25,962 nt of DNA. Source: a virus. The notes below the pieces were generated by a model. It made no database searches and was not told where the DNA came from. It saw only the letters and a program-made list of their open reading frames with translations. The position numbers were made by a program, and so were the translations under genes. Positions 6,821-14,262 of the stretch are shown here, one piece after another. Numbering within the stretch: the first letter of the stretch is position 1; each line of letters starts with the position of its first letter. Location of the stretch: IMG/VR virus record IMGVR_UViG_3300038429_000659, positions 1 through 25,962 of that record, one strand, 5' to 3'.

Positions 6821-8710
6821 ATGCCCGTCTCAGAACCCCTCCGCCTGGGCGACAAGCTCCGCCAAGCCATGATCGAGGCCCAGCAGGTCCTGGAGAGCAC
6901 CGACCTCCGGGGCAAGATCAAACTGGACATTCAGACGAGCGGAGCGCCCGTCGCCGAGGCGGAAGCGGCCATGGACCGGACCGAGGCCGCGGCCAAGAGC
7001 GCGGTGGAGGCCGGCGGGGGTGGCGGCGGAGGGGTTGGGGTGCTCGCCGAGGGGCCCCTGTCGCCCATGAACAAGATGGCCGACGCCATGGAAAAGCTGA
7101 TCAAGGCCCTGGAGGGGGTTCCGGACGCTCTGGACCGCCCCGCCCGCCGCCGCAAGGCTGCCGCTGGGGAACCGCCCGCCGATGATTCCTCTCCCTACAT
7201 GAACCCCTACCTGCTCACCGGGCTGGTGCAGAACCCTCTTGGAACCATGCGGGGGATGGGCACCAGCGCCCTCCTGGGCGGCTCCGGGATGGGGGTGAAA
7301 CCTCCCGGGTGGCTCCAGGAGATGTTGGCCGGATCGTCCGGGGAGTTCAGTATCGGGAAGGCTTTGGGAGCCTCCACACTGGGCGGAGAGGCGGGGGCAG
7401 CTGCCTTCATGGCCCCGGCCCTGATCGGTGCTGCTGGGGTGGGGACCTTCGCCACCGCGGCCATGGGCACCTTCCACTTCGAGAATAAGATCGCCCAGGA
7501 CCGGGCCCGGGATGCGGAGGCCCGGGTGAACGACTTCCGATTCGGGAACGCGGCCGGGTTCAACTGGCGGGGTGCCACCTGGGGTGGAGGCGGCTTCCAG
7601 TCCCGCAGCGACATCGACGTAGGTGATATCCGGGAACTGGTCCAAGGGGCCGGGGTGGGCTTCCAGGGGCTATACAACCGAGGCCGGTGGCAGATGATGG
7701 GGGGAAGCGACTCAGGGGCACAGGGGGGCCTCCAGAGCGCAGTGAATACCGCCCTGAACATCGGTTTGGGCCCCGGACAGGTAGGCGGGATCCTGGGGGC
7801 GGCCACCCGGGCCGGGACCATCGACATGAACGCCGAGGGTGGTATCCAGCAGATGCTCCGGTTCCTGGGCCTGATCGAGACCTGGACGGCCAAATCGGCG
7901 GCCTATGGCCTTTCCACCTCCGAGGCAATGTCGGCCATGGCCATGGACTCCAGGGCGCAGGCTGCCAGCGCCCACGGGATGGTCACCGCCCAGGCGGAAC
8001 GGACAATGCTCTCCATGCGGTCCAATATCATGGCTGGGATGCCGGCAGGAATGGAACGGGTGGGAACGGACATGGCCCTCAATGCCTTGGGCACTCCCTC
8101 CGGCTCGGACACCCAGACCGTGCTGGAAATGAACACCTACCTGAAGGGCGACCGGCTCACCACCGAAGGGGAAGCCTGGGCCAACGAGGCGCTGGGGGAG
8201 GACGTTGTCAAGCAGATGCGGGCCCAGTATGGGGCGGCGGCAGACACCTTCATCGCCCACGCGGCGGTCCAGACCCGGCTCGGGGGGATGCGCGGCAAGG
8301 CGGCGGCGGCCCGGCAGATGCAGGCCGGGGGGGCCAGCGCCATGCAGGCGGCCATGGTCCTGTTCGGAGGCGACACGGCCGGCGCGGCGGTGGCCATGGG
8401 GGCCCTCCAGCGGGGGGACATCTTCCGGGACACCGCGGGGAACCGGGAGGGCGGCGTCCAGGGGCGTGGGATTGGCGATTTACGCACCATCGAAGCCGGC
8501 GGCGGAGCGGCAGCCCCCGACGGAATGCAGGCGGAGATCGCCCTGCGCCGGACTGCTGACGTCATGACTGCGGCCAGCGGGGCTACTGCCAATTTCGCCA
8601 CCGATATTGCCGAGGCCGATAACGCCCTGAAGAATTTCAATCGGACGCTGATCCATGGTTTGGGCGGCCAGATGTCACTTGACCATGACGGTCCGGTCCT
8701 ACCGCCTTAA
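6821..8710 (+). CDS. Tape-measure-like tail protein
   Basis: 629 aa. It is long, Ala/Gly/Met-rich and mostly helical. There is a Gly-rich linker near residue 65 (a run of seven glycines) and a hydrophobic segment at about 188-212 (GEAGAAAFMAPALIGAAGVG and on), the kind of membrane-active stretch seen in tape measures. Repeated QA/AA-rich helices follow. It comes directly after the chaperone locus, which is the tape-measure position, and has GGAGG overlapping the previous TAG. At 629 aa it would set a short tail, so a dedicated measuring role is plausible but not certain. It could instead be an internal virion protein. It ends 8 bp before the convergent lysis gene. Confidence 0.55.
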   Translation: MPVSEPLRLGDKLRQAMIEAQQVLESTDLRGKIKLDIQTSGAPVAEAEAAMDRTEAAAKSAVEAGGGGGGGVGVLAEGPLSPMNKMADAMEKLIKALEGVPDALDRPARRRKAAAGEPPADDSSPYMNPYLLTGLVQNPLGTMRGMGTSALLGGSGMGVKPPGWLQEMLAGSSGEFSIGKALGASTLGGEAGAAAFMAPALIGAAGVGTFATAAMGTFHFENKIAQDRARDAEARVNDFRFGNAAGFNWRGATWGGGGFQSRSDIDVGDIRELVQGAGVGFQGLYNRGRWQMMGGSDSGAQGGLQSAVNTALNIGLGPGQVGGILGAATRAGTIDMNAEGGIQQMLRFLGLIETWTAKSAAYGLSTSEAMSAMAMDSRAQAASAHGMVTAQAERTMLSMRSNIMAGMPAGMERVGTDMALNALGTPSGSDTQTVLEMNTYLKGDRLTTEGEAWANEALGEDVVKQMRAQYGAAADTFIAHAAVQTRLGGMRGKAAAARQMQAGGASAMQAAMVLFGGDTAGAAVAMGALQRGDIFRDTAGNREGGVQGRGIGDLRTIEAGGGAAAPDGMQAEIALRRTADVMTAASGATANFATDIAEADNALKNFNRTLIHGLGGQMSLDHDGPVLPP

Positions 8711-8718
8711 AGTAGGGC

Positions 8719-9507
8719 TTAGAGCGCCACCCAGGCCACCCGGACGAACCAGCCGATGACCACGCCGGCCCCGCCCCAGAACCACTTCTTCGCCTTCTCG
8801 CCGTGGATCTGACTCGCCTGGGCCTGGACGACCGTCTTTTCATCCGCCACGGCCCCCTGGAGGGCGGCGACCTGCTCCTCGCACTTCTGCTCCGCCTGGG
8901 CCCGGGCCGTGTTCTCCTGGCGCAGGGTATTCCCTTCCTGGGCTTGCGCCTCGTTGGCCGCCTTCAGCTGGACGGTTTCGGCCGCCATGATGGTGTTCTG
9001 GTCGGTAAGGTCCTGGATCTTCTCCACCGCCGCCGGGTAGGCTTGGCCGTCCTGGATCAAAGCCATCATCGAGCGGGCATCCCCGATCCCGAACCCGAGT
9101 CCTCCGTTCTGGAGGGGGTCCGCGGCGAACCCGGCCTGCTTGTAGTCGGCTATCAGCCCCACCTGATCCGCCGGCAGGCTGGCGACGTCCACGGCCGGCT
9201 TGGTCGCCGGCAGCTTGGCCAGCTTGGCCTGGGCCGCCGCGACCTGCTTGTCCAGGGCGGCTGCCTGATTGGTGGCGGCCACCGCCTTTTCCTGCCATTC
9301 GTTCGCCTTGTCCGCAAGGGCGTCCGCCTGGGCCTTCAGGGTGTCCCGCTCCTTGGCGAGCTCCGCCGCCTGGGCTTCGGCTGCGGCCTCCTTCTGCTGG
9401 GCTTCCTGGATGACCTTGGCGTCCGAAGCCTGGGTCAGGCTGATGCAGGCGTAGCTGACCCCGGCCACCACGGCCAGGGCGATGAGGACTTTCATGAGGG
9501 TGGTCAT
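8719..9507 (-). CDS. Spanin-like coiled-coil membrane protein
   Basis: 262 aa. An N-terminal hydrophobic segment (about residues 5-22, ending in SYAC) is followed by a long Ala/Glu/Gln/Lys coiled coil (about 27-95 and 165-225). A C-terminal hydrophobic segment (about 240-262, WFWGGAGVVIGWFVRVAWVAL) ends the protein. One membrane anchor at each end joined by coiled coil is the outline of a unimolecular spanin. The Cys at residue 21 is a poor lipobox (S-Y-A-C), so an inner-membrane spanin with a hydrophobic tail is the alternative. The ATG overlaps the lysozyme stop by 4 bp (ATGA), so translation is coupled. It would fuse or disrupt the outer membrane in the last step of lysis of a Gram-negative host. 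Confidence 0.5.
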   Translation of the reverse strand: MTTLMKVLIALAVVAGVSYACISLTQASDAKVIQEAQQKEAAAEAQAAELAKERDTLKAQADALADKANEWQEKAVAATNQAAALDKQVAAAQAKLAKLPATKPAVDVASLPADQVGLIADYKQAGFAADPLQNGGLGFGIGDARSMMALIQDGQAYPAAVEKIQDLTDQNTIMAAETVQLKAANEAQAQEGNTLRQENTARAQAEQKCEEQVAALQGAVADEKTVVQAQASQIHGEKAKKWFWGGAGVVIGWFVRVAWVAL

Positions 9508-10058
9508 CGTTTTGCCCTTCCTTGGATGGTGGTTCGGTTCTCTGCATTATGGACAAGGTAGCTGCGGGTCTGGGCGGCATTGGCCGTCCCGGTGATGCGG
9601 GGGAGCGCCTGGAGCCACGCCGCGGCCCCTGGGAGGCCCATGGAGGCCGCGAGTCGCTGTGCCCTGAGCACCGACCCCAGGCCGGCGTTGTAGGCTCCCA
9701 GGGCCGGGTCCAGGCCCTTGGTCCGGGCCTCGATCCAATTCATGTAGCGGTTCTGGGTCGGGATGAAGGCGTTCGGATCCTGGGGGCTGGCGGTGGGCGG
9801 CTTGGCCCATTCCTTCCAGGTCGCCGGTTCGAACTGGGCCGGCCCCAGTGCCCCGGTTGGACTGTGGGCGGTGAGGTCGAAGCGGCTTTCCGCCTGGACC
9901 TGGGCGGCCCGGTCGATCCACCGGGCCCCGTCCACCGCCTGGAAGATGGCCTGCCACGGCACCACCTCTCCCGGGGCCGGCTTGGTGGGCGCGCCCCAGG
10001 CCACCTGGGCGAGGATCACGGCCGCGCTCATGATGGTCGCCGCCAGGAGGAAGCGCAT
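9504..10058 (-). CDS. Secreted SLT-type lytic transglycosylase (endolysin)
   Basis: 184 aa from the ATG at 10058. A Sec-type signal peptide (residues 1-22, cleavage likely after AWG) leads into an SLT lysozyme-like domain. The catalytic Glu is E57 in QAESRF. Then come HSPTGALGPAQFEPATW (65-81) and GAYNAG (121-126), the standard order of SLT motifs. The enzyme would cut the glycan strands of host peptidoglycan with anhydro-muramoyl formation. A signal peptide means it could be exported by Sec without the holin. GGGGA lies a few bases before the ATG. A GTG at 10070 overlapping the holin stop is an alternative start and adds four residues. It is the middle gene of the lysis cassette. Confidence 0.82.
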   Translation of the reverse strand: MRFLLAATIMSAAVILAQVAWGAPTKPAPGEVVPWQAIFQAVDGARWIDRAAQVQAESRFDLTAHSPTGALGPAQFEPATWKEWAKPPTASPQDPNAFIPTQNRYMNWIEARTKGLDPALGAYNAGLGSVLRAQRLAASMGLPGAAAWLQALPRITGTANAAQTRSYLVHNAENRTTIQGRAKR

Positions 10059-10066
10059 TTCTCCCC

Positions 10067-10489
10067 TCACCGGAGGATCGCTCCGAGCAGGCCCAGGACG
10101 AAGGCCAGGAGCAGGGAGGCCAGGATCAGGCCCCCGTTTCCGGTCTTCCTGGCCTTGACCTCGGGAGAATCATCCGGATCCCAGGTCATCAAGGTCCGGC
10201 CGGCCTCGGAATGGCTGAAGGCGTGGAACACCACCAGCGCGCCCCCGACTGCCAGCAGCGTCACCGGGCAGGCCAGGACCAGCCGGCCCAGGGCCAGCCG
10301 GGCCAGGAGGATGATGTCCCAGGCTGGATGCTCGGCGGCCACCACCTGGGTGGCGGCAATCATGGCCAGGATCAGGACGGCTCCCACTACCAGGAAGGAG
10401 AGGTAGAGGACCAAGCTGATGACCCGGCGGCGGTCTGGCTTCTCCAAGTGGAAAGGCGGGGTGAATAAGTTCCTGATAGGACTCAACAT
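10067..10489 (-). CDS. Holin-like three-TM membrane protein
   Basis: 140 aa from the ATG at 10489, which has GGAGG 4-5 nt upstream. An in-frame GTG at 10531 without a ribosome site was rejected. Three predicted membrane helices lie at about 23-47, 68-90 and 119-139, with a polar loop (FSHSEAGRTLMTWDPDDSPE) between the second and third. The small size, multiple helices and location immediately upstream of the endolysin make it the best holin candidate. It would form the timed inner-membrane lesion. It could instead be a general phage membrane protein, since no holin family signature is evident. It leads the minus-strand lysis operon. Confidence 0.55.
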   Translation of the reverse strand: MLSPIRNLFTPPFHLEKPDRRRVISLVLYLSFLVVGAVLILAMIAATQVVAAEHPAWDIILLARLALGRLVLACPVTLLAVGGALVVFHAFSHSEAGRTLMTWDPDDSPEVKARKTGNGGLILASLLLAFVLGLLGAILR

Positions 10490-10531
10490 GGGGCCTCCAT
10501 TCACTCTGTCCTGAAACGGAAGAATTTCCAC

Positions 10532-10559
10532 TTGCGGCGGAATGATCTAAGGGTAACAT
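10532..10559 (+). promoter_or_regulatory. Promoter for the exonuclease-RecT operon
   Basis: TTGCGG (10532-10537), 16-bp spacer, TAACAT (10554-10559). Transcription would begin near 10566 and give a leader of about 19 nt that carries GCAAAGGAGGC (10570-10580) before the ATG at 10585. Confidence 0.5.
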
Positions 10560-10573
10560 GGAATTACTCGCAA
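10545..10573 (-). promoter_or_regulatory. Possible lysis-operon promoter
   Basis: On the minus strand, TTGCGA (10573-10568), 17-bp spacer, TTAGAT (10550-10545). The -10 is weak. It would overlap the plus-strand promoter, so firing in the two directions could be mutually exclusive. Confidence 0.22.
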
Positions 10574-10584
10574 AGGAGGCGAAC

Positions 10585-11706
10585 ATGCCCGAAAAAGGGC
10601 CGACATCGGCCCCTCTTCTCTCCGTGGAGAAACTCCACCTCGCCCTGCTGGACCGGCACGCAGCGGCCAAGTTATTCCCTGACCGGGACAAATACGTGGG
10701 GGCCAGCGAAGTTGGCTCCTGCCTTCGCTACGTCGCGTGGCGCAAACTGCACCCAGAGCACCAGTTCGACGCCAAGGCCGCGGGCCGGATGCGGGCCGGG
10801 CAGGTCCTGGAGAACGAGTTCGTCCAGCTGGTCCGGATGGTGCTCGGCGGGCTGGTCCGGGAGACCGGCCAGTTCCAGGCCGAGCAGACGGTCGAGGACG
10901 CCCCCCTCCGGTGCCACCCTGACGGTCGGCTCATGCGGGAGGCGTTCGCCCAGGTCCTGGCCTCCGGGCTCCGGATCGTGGTCCTGAAGCGGGACGGCAC
11001 CCGGGCCTACATCGATGACCTGCCGCCCGGCGACGGGGTCCTGGAGATCAAGACGGGCTCCGCCTGGGTGGTCAAGTCCTTGTCCAAGTCCGGGCTCTCC
11101 CCGCAGTATCACGCCCAGACCCAGGTGGAGCTTGGCTCCAGCAATGCTCTCTGGGGCATCCTGCTCATGGGCTCCCGGGACAATCTCGCCGACATGGAGG
11201 TGGTCTTCCTGGAGTTTGATCCGGAGGAATACGCCGGCATGAAGGCCCGGGCCCGCATCATCATGGACACCGTGGACAAGATCAGGGAGGGGATCCTGGA
11301 TCCTGTCCTGGGCCTCCCGGAGCCGGAGGTGGAGCGGGGCTGGTGCTCGTCCTGCCCCTGCGCGGATTCCTGCCCGGCCATCATCGAGCAGCAGGCCAAG
11401 GCCGGCACCAAGAACCTCATCCCCCCGGACCAGATCGCCGAGTTCGAGGCCATGGTCGAGGAATACCTCGAGACCCAGCCGGCGGCTGACCGCTACGCGG
11501 ACGTCAAGGACCTGCTCAAGAAGCGGGCTGAGGCGCTGGAACTGGCCGCGGCGGCCCTGCCGTCCGGAACCCTGATCAAACTCTCCCCCCGCAAGGGCCG
11601 GACGACCTACGACGCCGCGGTGCTGAAGAAGTGGCCCGAAGTGGAGAAGGCCGCCCGCCGGCAGGGGGATCCCTACAACATTCTCAACGTGGAGCCGCCC
11701 AAATGA
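10585..11706 (+). CDS. PD-(D/E)XK exonuclease with Cas4-like Fe-S cysteines
   Basis: 373 aa, starting at the ATG with a full AAAGGAGG ribosome site. An N-terminal cysteine (C46, in GSCLRYVAW) is followed by a nuclease core: D113 in HPDGR, E154 and K156 in LEIKTG, and Q174-Y175-x-x-Q178. A C-terminal cysteine group (C254, C257, C259, C263; pattern C-x2-C-x-C-x3-C) follows. One N-terminal plus several C-terminal cysteines around a RecB-type nuclease is the arrangement of 4Fe-4S nucleases such as Cas4 and AddB. It overlaps recT by 4 bp (ATGA), so it most likely resects duplex ends to give single strands for RecT annealing. Confidence 0.75.
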   Translation: MPEKGPTSAPLLSVEKLHLALLDRHAAAKLFPDRDKYVGASEVGSCLRYVAWRKLHPEHQFDAKAAGRMRAGQVLENEFVQLVRMVLGGLVRETGQFQAEQTVEDAPLRCHPDGRLMREAFAQVLASGLRIVVLKRDGTRAYIDDLPPGDGVLEIKTGSAWVVKSLSKSGLSPQYHAQTQVELGSSNALWGILLMGSRDNLADMEVVFLEFDPEEYAGMKARARIIMDTVDKIREGILDPVLGLPEPEVERGWCSSCPCADSCPAIIEQQAKAGTKNLIPPDQIAEFEAMVEEYLETQPAADRYADVKDLLKKRAEALELAAAALPSGTLIKLSPRKGRTTYDAAVLKKWPEVEKAARRQGDPYNILNVEPPK

Positions 11707-12884
11707 GCGCACCTACCGCGAAGGTGGAAACCTTCAACCCGAACAAACCGGCCGCTTCGGTCGGCGAAATCAGGCGCTTCCTCACCGCCAACGCCAACGC
11801 GATCAAGCGGGTGGCCCCCCAGGCCATGAACCCCTTGCGGATGGTCGCAATCCTGGGCGCGGCCATGTCCAGGAACCCCCTCCTGGTCAAATGCACTCCG
11901 ATGAGCTTGCTCCGCTGCCTCACCCAGGGGGCCGAGCTCGGGCTGGAGGTGGCCGGCGGCCTCCAGGAGTTCCATCCGGTCCCCTATTGGAACAGCGACC
12001 TCGGGGCCTACGAGGCCCAGGGCCTGCCCGGCTATCCCGGGCTGATCAAGCTGGTGCTCCAGACGGGGTCCGTGGCCCGGATCTATGCCCAGGCGGTCTA
12101 CGAGGGCGACACCTTCGACTTCGCCCTGGGGGACAAACCCTTCCTGATCCACAAGCCAGCCCTGGAAAACCTGGGCATGGTCATGGAGGACGAGAAGATC
12201 AGGGCCTTCTACGCGGTCGCCTTCTTCAAGGACGGGGGAGCCCAGTTCGAGGTGATGGGCAAGCCGGCCGTGGACGCCCTGAAGAAGCGGGCCCTGGAGA
12301 AGAAGAAGAACACCGAGCATTCCCCCTGGAACACGGACTACGTGGAAATGGGCCGGAAGACCCTGATCCGCCGGATCTCCAAGGTTTTGCCCAAGACCCC
12401 GGCCCTGGCCCGGGCTCTGGACCTCCAGGCCCAGGCCGAATCCGGCGAGTTCGTGACCGAAGACATCCTGGCTCAGATGCCCGAGACCTCCGATATTGAA
12501 GGCCAGAAATTGCCAACCGAAGGTGAGGCTGGGGCTACGGTCCAGGGCGGAGAAGCCAAGCCGGTTCCCTTGGCCATGGGCCCCCCCCTCTCGGAGAAGC
12601 AGATCAATGCGGCCAGGACCGCCGCGGCCAGGGTGAAGCTGGATCAGGCCGGCGCGGAGCGGGTCATCGCCCGGGTCTCCAACGCCCCCAAGGCCGAGAC
12701 CAAGGCGTTCATGGACGTCATCTTCTCCCGGGACGATGCCAAGCTGACCGCCCTGTTCCAGAACCACCCGGACTATCCGGCCCCCATCCAGGCCCCCCAG
12801 GCCCAGGAACCCGCGGCCCAGGCTGAAGGCGAACCCCCGCCGCCGCCCCCGGGCGACCCCGCCCCGCCGCCCACCGCCGGGTGA
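11703..12884 (+). CDS. recT: RecT-family single-strand annealing protein
   Basis: 393 aa. The N-terminal 250 residues follow the RecT pattern: NPLLVKCTPMSLLRCLTQGA, then ELGLEV, EFHPVPYWNS, GYPGLIKL, then DFALGDKP, YAVAFFKDGG and the conserved ARKTLIRR-like segment (GRKTLIRRISKVLPKTP). It is longer than the usual 270-300 aa because of a C-terminal extension with a helical region and a final Pro-rich tail (PPPPPPGDPAPPPTAG). The start codon overlaps the exonuclease stop, matching the usual exonuclease-annealase pairing of phage recombination systems. It would anneal exposed single strands during replication, repair or recombination. The Pro-rich tail may bind a partner such as SSB, which is inferred. 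Confidence 0.85.
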   Translation: MSAPTAKVETFNPNKPAASVGEIRRFLTANANAIKRVAPQAMNPLRMVAILGAAMSRNPLLVKCTPMSLLRCLTQGAELGLEVAGGLQEFHPVPYWNSDLGAYEAQGLPGYPGLIKLVLQTGSVARIYAQAVYEGDTFDFALGDKPFLIHKPALENLGMVMEDEKIRAFYAVAFFKDGGAQFEVMGKPAVDALKKRALEKKKNTEHSPWNTDYVEMGRKTLIRRISKVLPKTPALARALDLQAQAESGEFVTEDILAQMPETSDIEGQKLPTEGEAGATVQGGEAKPVPLAMGPPLSEKQINAARTAAARVKLDQAGAERVIARVSNAPKAETKAFMDVIFSRDDAKLTALFQNHPDYPAPIQAPQAQEPAAQAEGEPPPPPPGDPAPPPTAG

Positions 12885-12887
12885 TCC

Positions 12888-13154
12888 ATGTCTCCCCGCA
12901 CTCCCGTTGGACGCCGCCGGCTTTCGATCCTCAAGGCGATGGCGGCGTCCAAACTCGGCTTGACCGTCCCAGGGCTCTCCGAGCGCCTGGGCTTCTGCAC
13001 CCGGACCGTCCGGGACCATCTCTTGCGGCTTGAGGCGCTGGGGATGGTGACCCGGCTCAACTATCGCCGCTGGCAGGTCGCCTCCGGCGTCAACCTTGCG
13101 CGCCTCGATGGGACGCGCCTCGACCCAGGAGGGTCTCATGATGCTCATCGGTAG
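12888..13154 (+). CDS. Small winged-helix DNA-binding protein
   Basis: 88 aa. Residues about 10-62 form a winged helix-turn-helix: LSILKAMAASKLGLTVPGLS, then ERLGFCTRTVRDHLLRLEAL and GMVTRLNYRRWQV, the wing. This resembles MarR/ArsR-type 'LTVxxLxxxLGxxxxTVxxHLxxLxxxGLV' modules. There is no effector domain. It starts 3 bp after recT and overlaps the next gene by 17 bp. It probably acts as a local regulator or a DNA-binding accessory of the recombination operon. The ribosome site is weak (GGTGA). Confidence 0.6.
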   Translation: MSPRTPVGRRRLSILKAMAASKLGLTVPGLSERLGFCTRTVRDHLLRLEALGMVTRLNYRRWQVASGVNLARLDGTRLDPGGSHDAHR

Positions 13155-14094
13155 TCGCTGGGGGGTGGCCTTCGGGGCCTTCACCCTTGGGCGAGCCCTG
13201 AAATCGGACGACCTGGAGGAGGCCGTGAAGGGCTCCTTCGGGGCCCACTCCATTCCCACCCACCCGGACAAGGAGATGAAGATCTCCGCCCCCTGCGGGT
13301 TCTACGATCCCAGCACCGCCCCGACCTTCTACAGCTTCCTGGACGGCCGCGGGACCACCTGGGTCGGCTTCGGGATCCGGCAGGTCGCCAACAACCCCAA
13401 CCCCGCCATCGTGGAGGCCCTCTTCCGCGACCGGGCCAAGGAGCAGTTCGGGGAAACGTGGCACCTCCAGAAAAAGAAGCGCCTAAACGGGCTCCGGAAG
13501 GCGGTCAAGAACGAACTGGCGGACCGCACCCCCTTCCGCCTGACGGAGTTCGGGGCCCTCTTTGTGTGCTTGGGGTCCGGCGAATGCATCTCCTGCGGGG
13601 CCGCCGGCATCCTGGTCGCCAAGGACCTCTGCGGCCGGATCGACGCCCTCACCCGGGTGGCCTTCACCCGGACCGACCCGGCGGTGGGCGGCCAGTTGCT
13701 CGCCCTGCTCCGCCGGCAGGAGGACTCCATCACCCCCTGGCCCACTGGGACCGCCTCCCTGCGGCGGAAGCGCCAGAAGCAGATCGAGTCCTGCTCGGTC
13801 AAGATGCTCAACTGGTCCCAGGCTTCCCAGGACGCCCAGGACCTGCTCGGCACCGGCTGGAAGCCCTGCAAGATCGAGCTCCAGTTCGGGGAGTCCGCCG
13901 GGAAGAAAGTCTGTGAGAAGGTCTCGGTCGGGCTCACCGGGCGGATCGAATCCGCCGGCTGGGGGGACAAAATCTACGACGCCGATCCCTCGGTGAAGAT
14001 CGAGGCCCGGCTGGCCCGCCTGCTGGACATGGACGCCCAGGTCCGGGCTCTTCTCGTCCCGGCTGGTGTTTCTCCCTTGCCGATGGAAGCCTGA
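13138..14094 (+). CDS. Recombination-operon protein, possibly RdgC-like
   Basis: 318 aa from an ATG with AGGAGG 5 nt upstream. RdgC is about 300 aa. Several stretches look like it: a hydrophobic beta-rich N-terminus, a Lys-rich helix (LQKKKRLNGLRKAVKNELA) before TPFRLTEFGALFVCLGSGE, and a C-terminal part with LNWSQASQDAQDLLGTGWK. The likeness is judged by eye and the N-terminal residues diverge, so the family is not certain. RdgC binds duplex DNA as a ring and limits RecA. A counterpart in a RecT operon would tune recombination or shield DNA. The 3' end of the gene contains the -35 of the next promoter. Confidence 0.4.
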   Translation: MMLIGSRWGVAFGAFTLGRALKSDDLEEAVKGSFGAHSIPTHPDKEMKISAPCGFYDPSTAPTFYSFLDGRGTTWVGFGIRQVANNPNPAIVEALFRDRAKEQFGETWHLQKKKRLNGLRKAVKNELADRTPFRLTEFGALFVCLGSGECISCGAAGILVAKDLCGRIDALTRVAFTRTDPAVGGQLLALLRRQEDSITPWPTGTASLRRKRQKQIESCSVKMLNWSQASQDAQDLLGTGWKPCKIELQFGESAGKKVCEKVSVGLTGRIESAGWGDKIYDADPSVKIEARLARLLDMDAQVRALLVPAGVSPLPMEA

Positions 14095-14105
14095 CCCTCT
14101 ATACT
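14077..14105 (+). promoter_or_regulatory. Promoter P-sRNA
   Basis: TTGCCG (14077-14082), 17-bp spacer, TATACT (14100-14105). It lies at the very end of the preceding gene and points only into a short non-coding stretch that ends in a terminator at 14147-14177. Predicted start is near 14112. Confidence 0.5.
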
Positions 14106-14111
14106 GGGCTT

Positions 14112-14177
14112 GGATCCGGCGTGGCACCCGTGGTCTCCTTTGCAGGTAGCCCGGAGCAATCCGGGCTATTTGTTTGT
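14112..14177 (+). ncRNA. Putative ~66-nt small RNA with an anti-Shine-Dalgarno segment
   Basis: A promoter-like pair (14077-14105) and a clean intrinsic terminator (14147-14177) bracket about 66 nt with no ORF. The unpaired part contains CTCCTTTGC (14135-14143), the exact complement of GCAAAGGAG, which occurs in leaders at 10570-10578 and 16936-16944; eight of nine bases match at 14248-14255 and 15126-15133. At 10570-10580 pairing can extend to 11 bp with one G-U. The segment lies just before the terminator stem, the usual exposed position. The transcript is predicted, not observed, and it could simply be the 3' end of the recombination operon. Confidence 0.4.
14147..14177 (+). terminator. 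Intrinsic terminator
   Basis: A perfect 9-bp stem (TAGCCCGGA, 14147-14155; TCCGGGCTA, 14160-14168) closes a GCAA loop, a GNRA-type tetraloop. It is followed by TTTGTTTGT. It would end transcription of the recombination operon and of the predicted small RNA. Confidence 0.8.
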
Positions 14178-14188
14178 CCGGAAACAAA
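14169..14188. repeat. Inverted repeat, possible operator or anti-terminator
   Basis: TTTGTTT (14169-14175) and AAACAAA (14182-14188) are perfect inverses around a 6-base centre. The left arm is the T-tract of the terminator, and the promoter at 14212 lies 24 bp downstream. It could be a repressor site, or a hairpin that competes with the terminator tract. Confidence 0.35.
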
Positions 14189-14211
14189 CTTACATAAATC
14201 GAAGAAAGGAC

Positions 14212-14240
14212 TTGCGCCCGTTTCGGGAGAATCTTACACT
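14212..14240 (+). promoter_or_regulatory. Promoter for the 14263-16887 operon
   Basis: TTGCGC (14212-14217), 17-bp spacer, TACACT (14235-14240). Start near 14247 gives a leader of about 16 nt that begins at or next to GCAAAGGA (14248-14255) before the ATG at 14263. Confidence 0.55.
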
Positions 14241-14262
14241 TGTGGTAGCAAAGGAAGCCGCC

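Noticed and set aside
8700-8725. CCTAC/GTAGG hairpin between convergent genes as a bidirectional terminator
   Set aside because: Only 5 bp with a 9-base loop and no T-tract.
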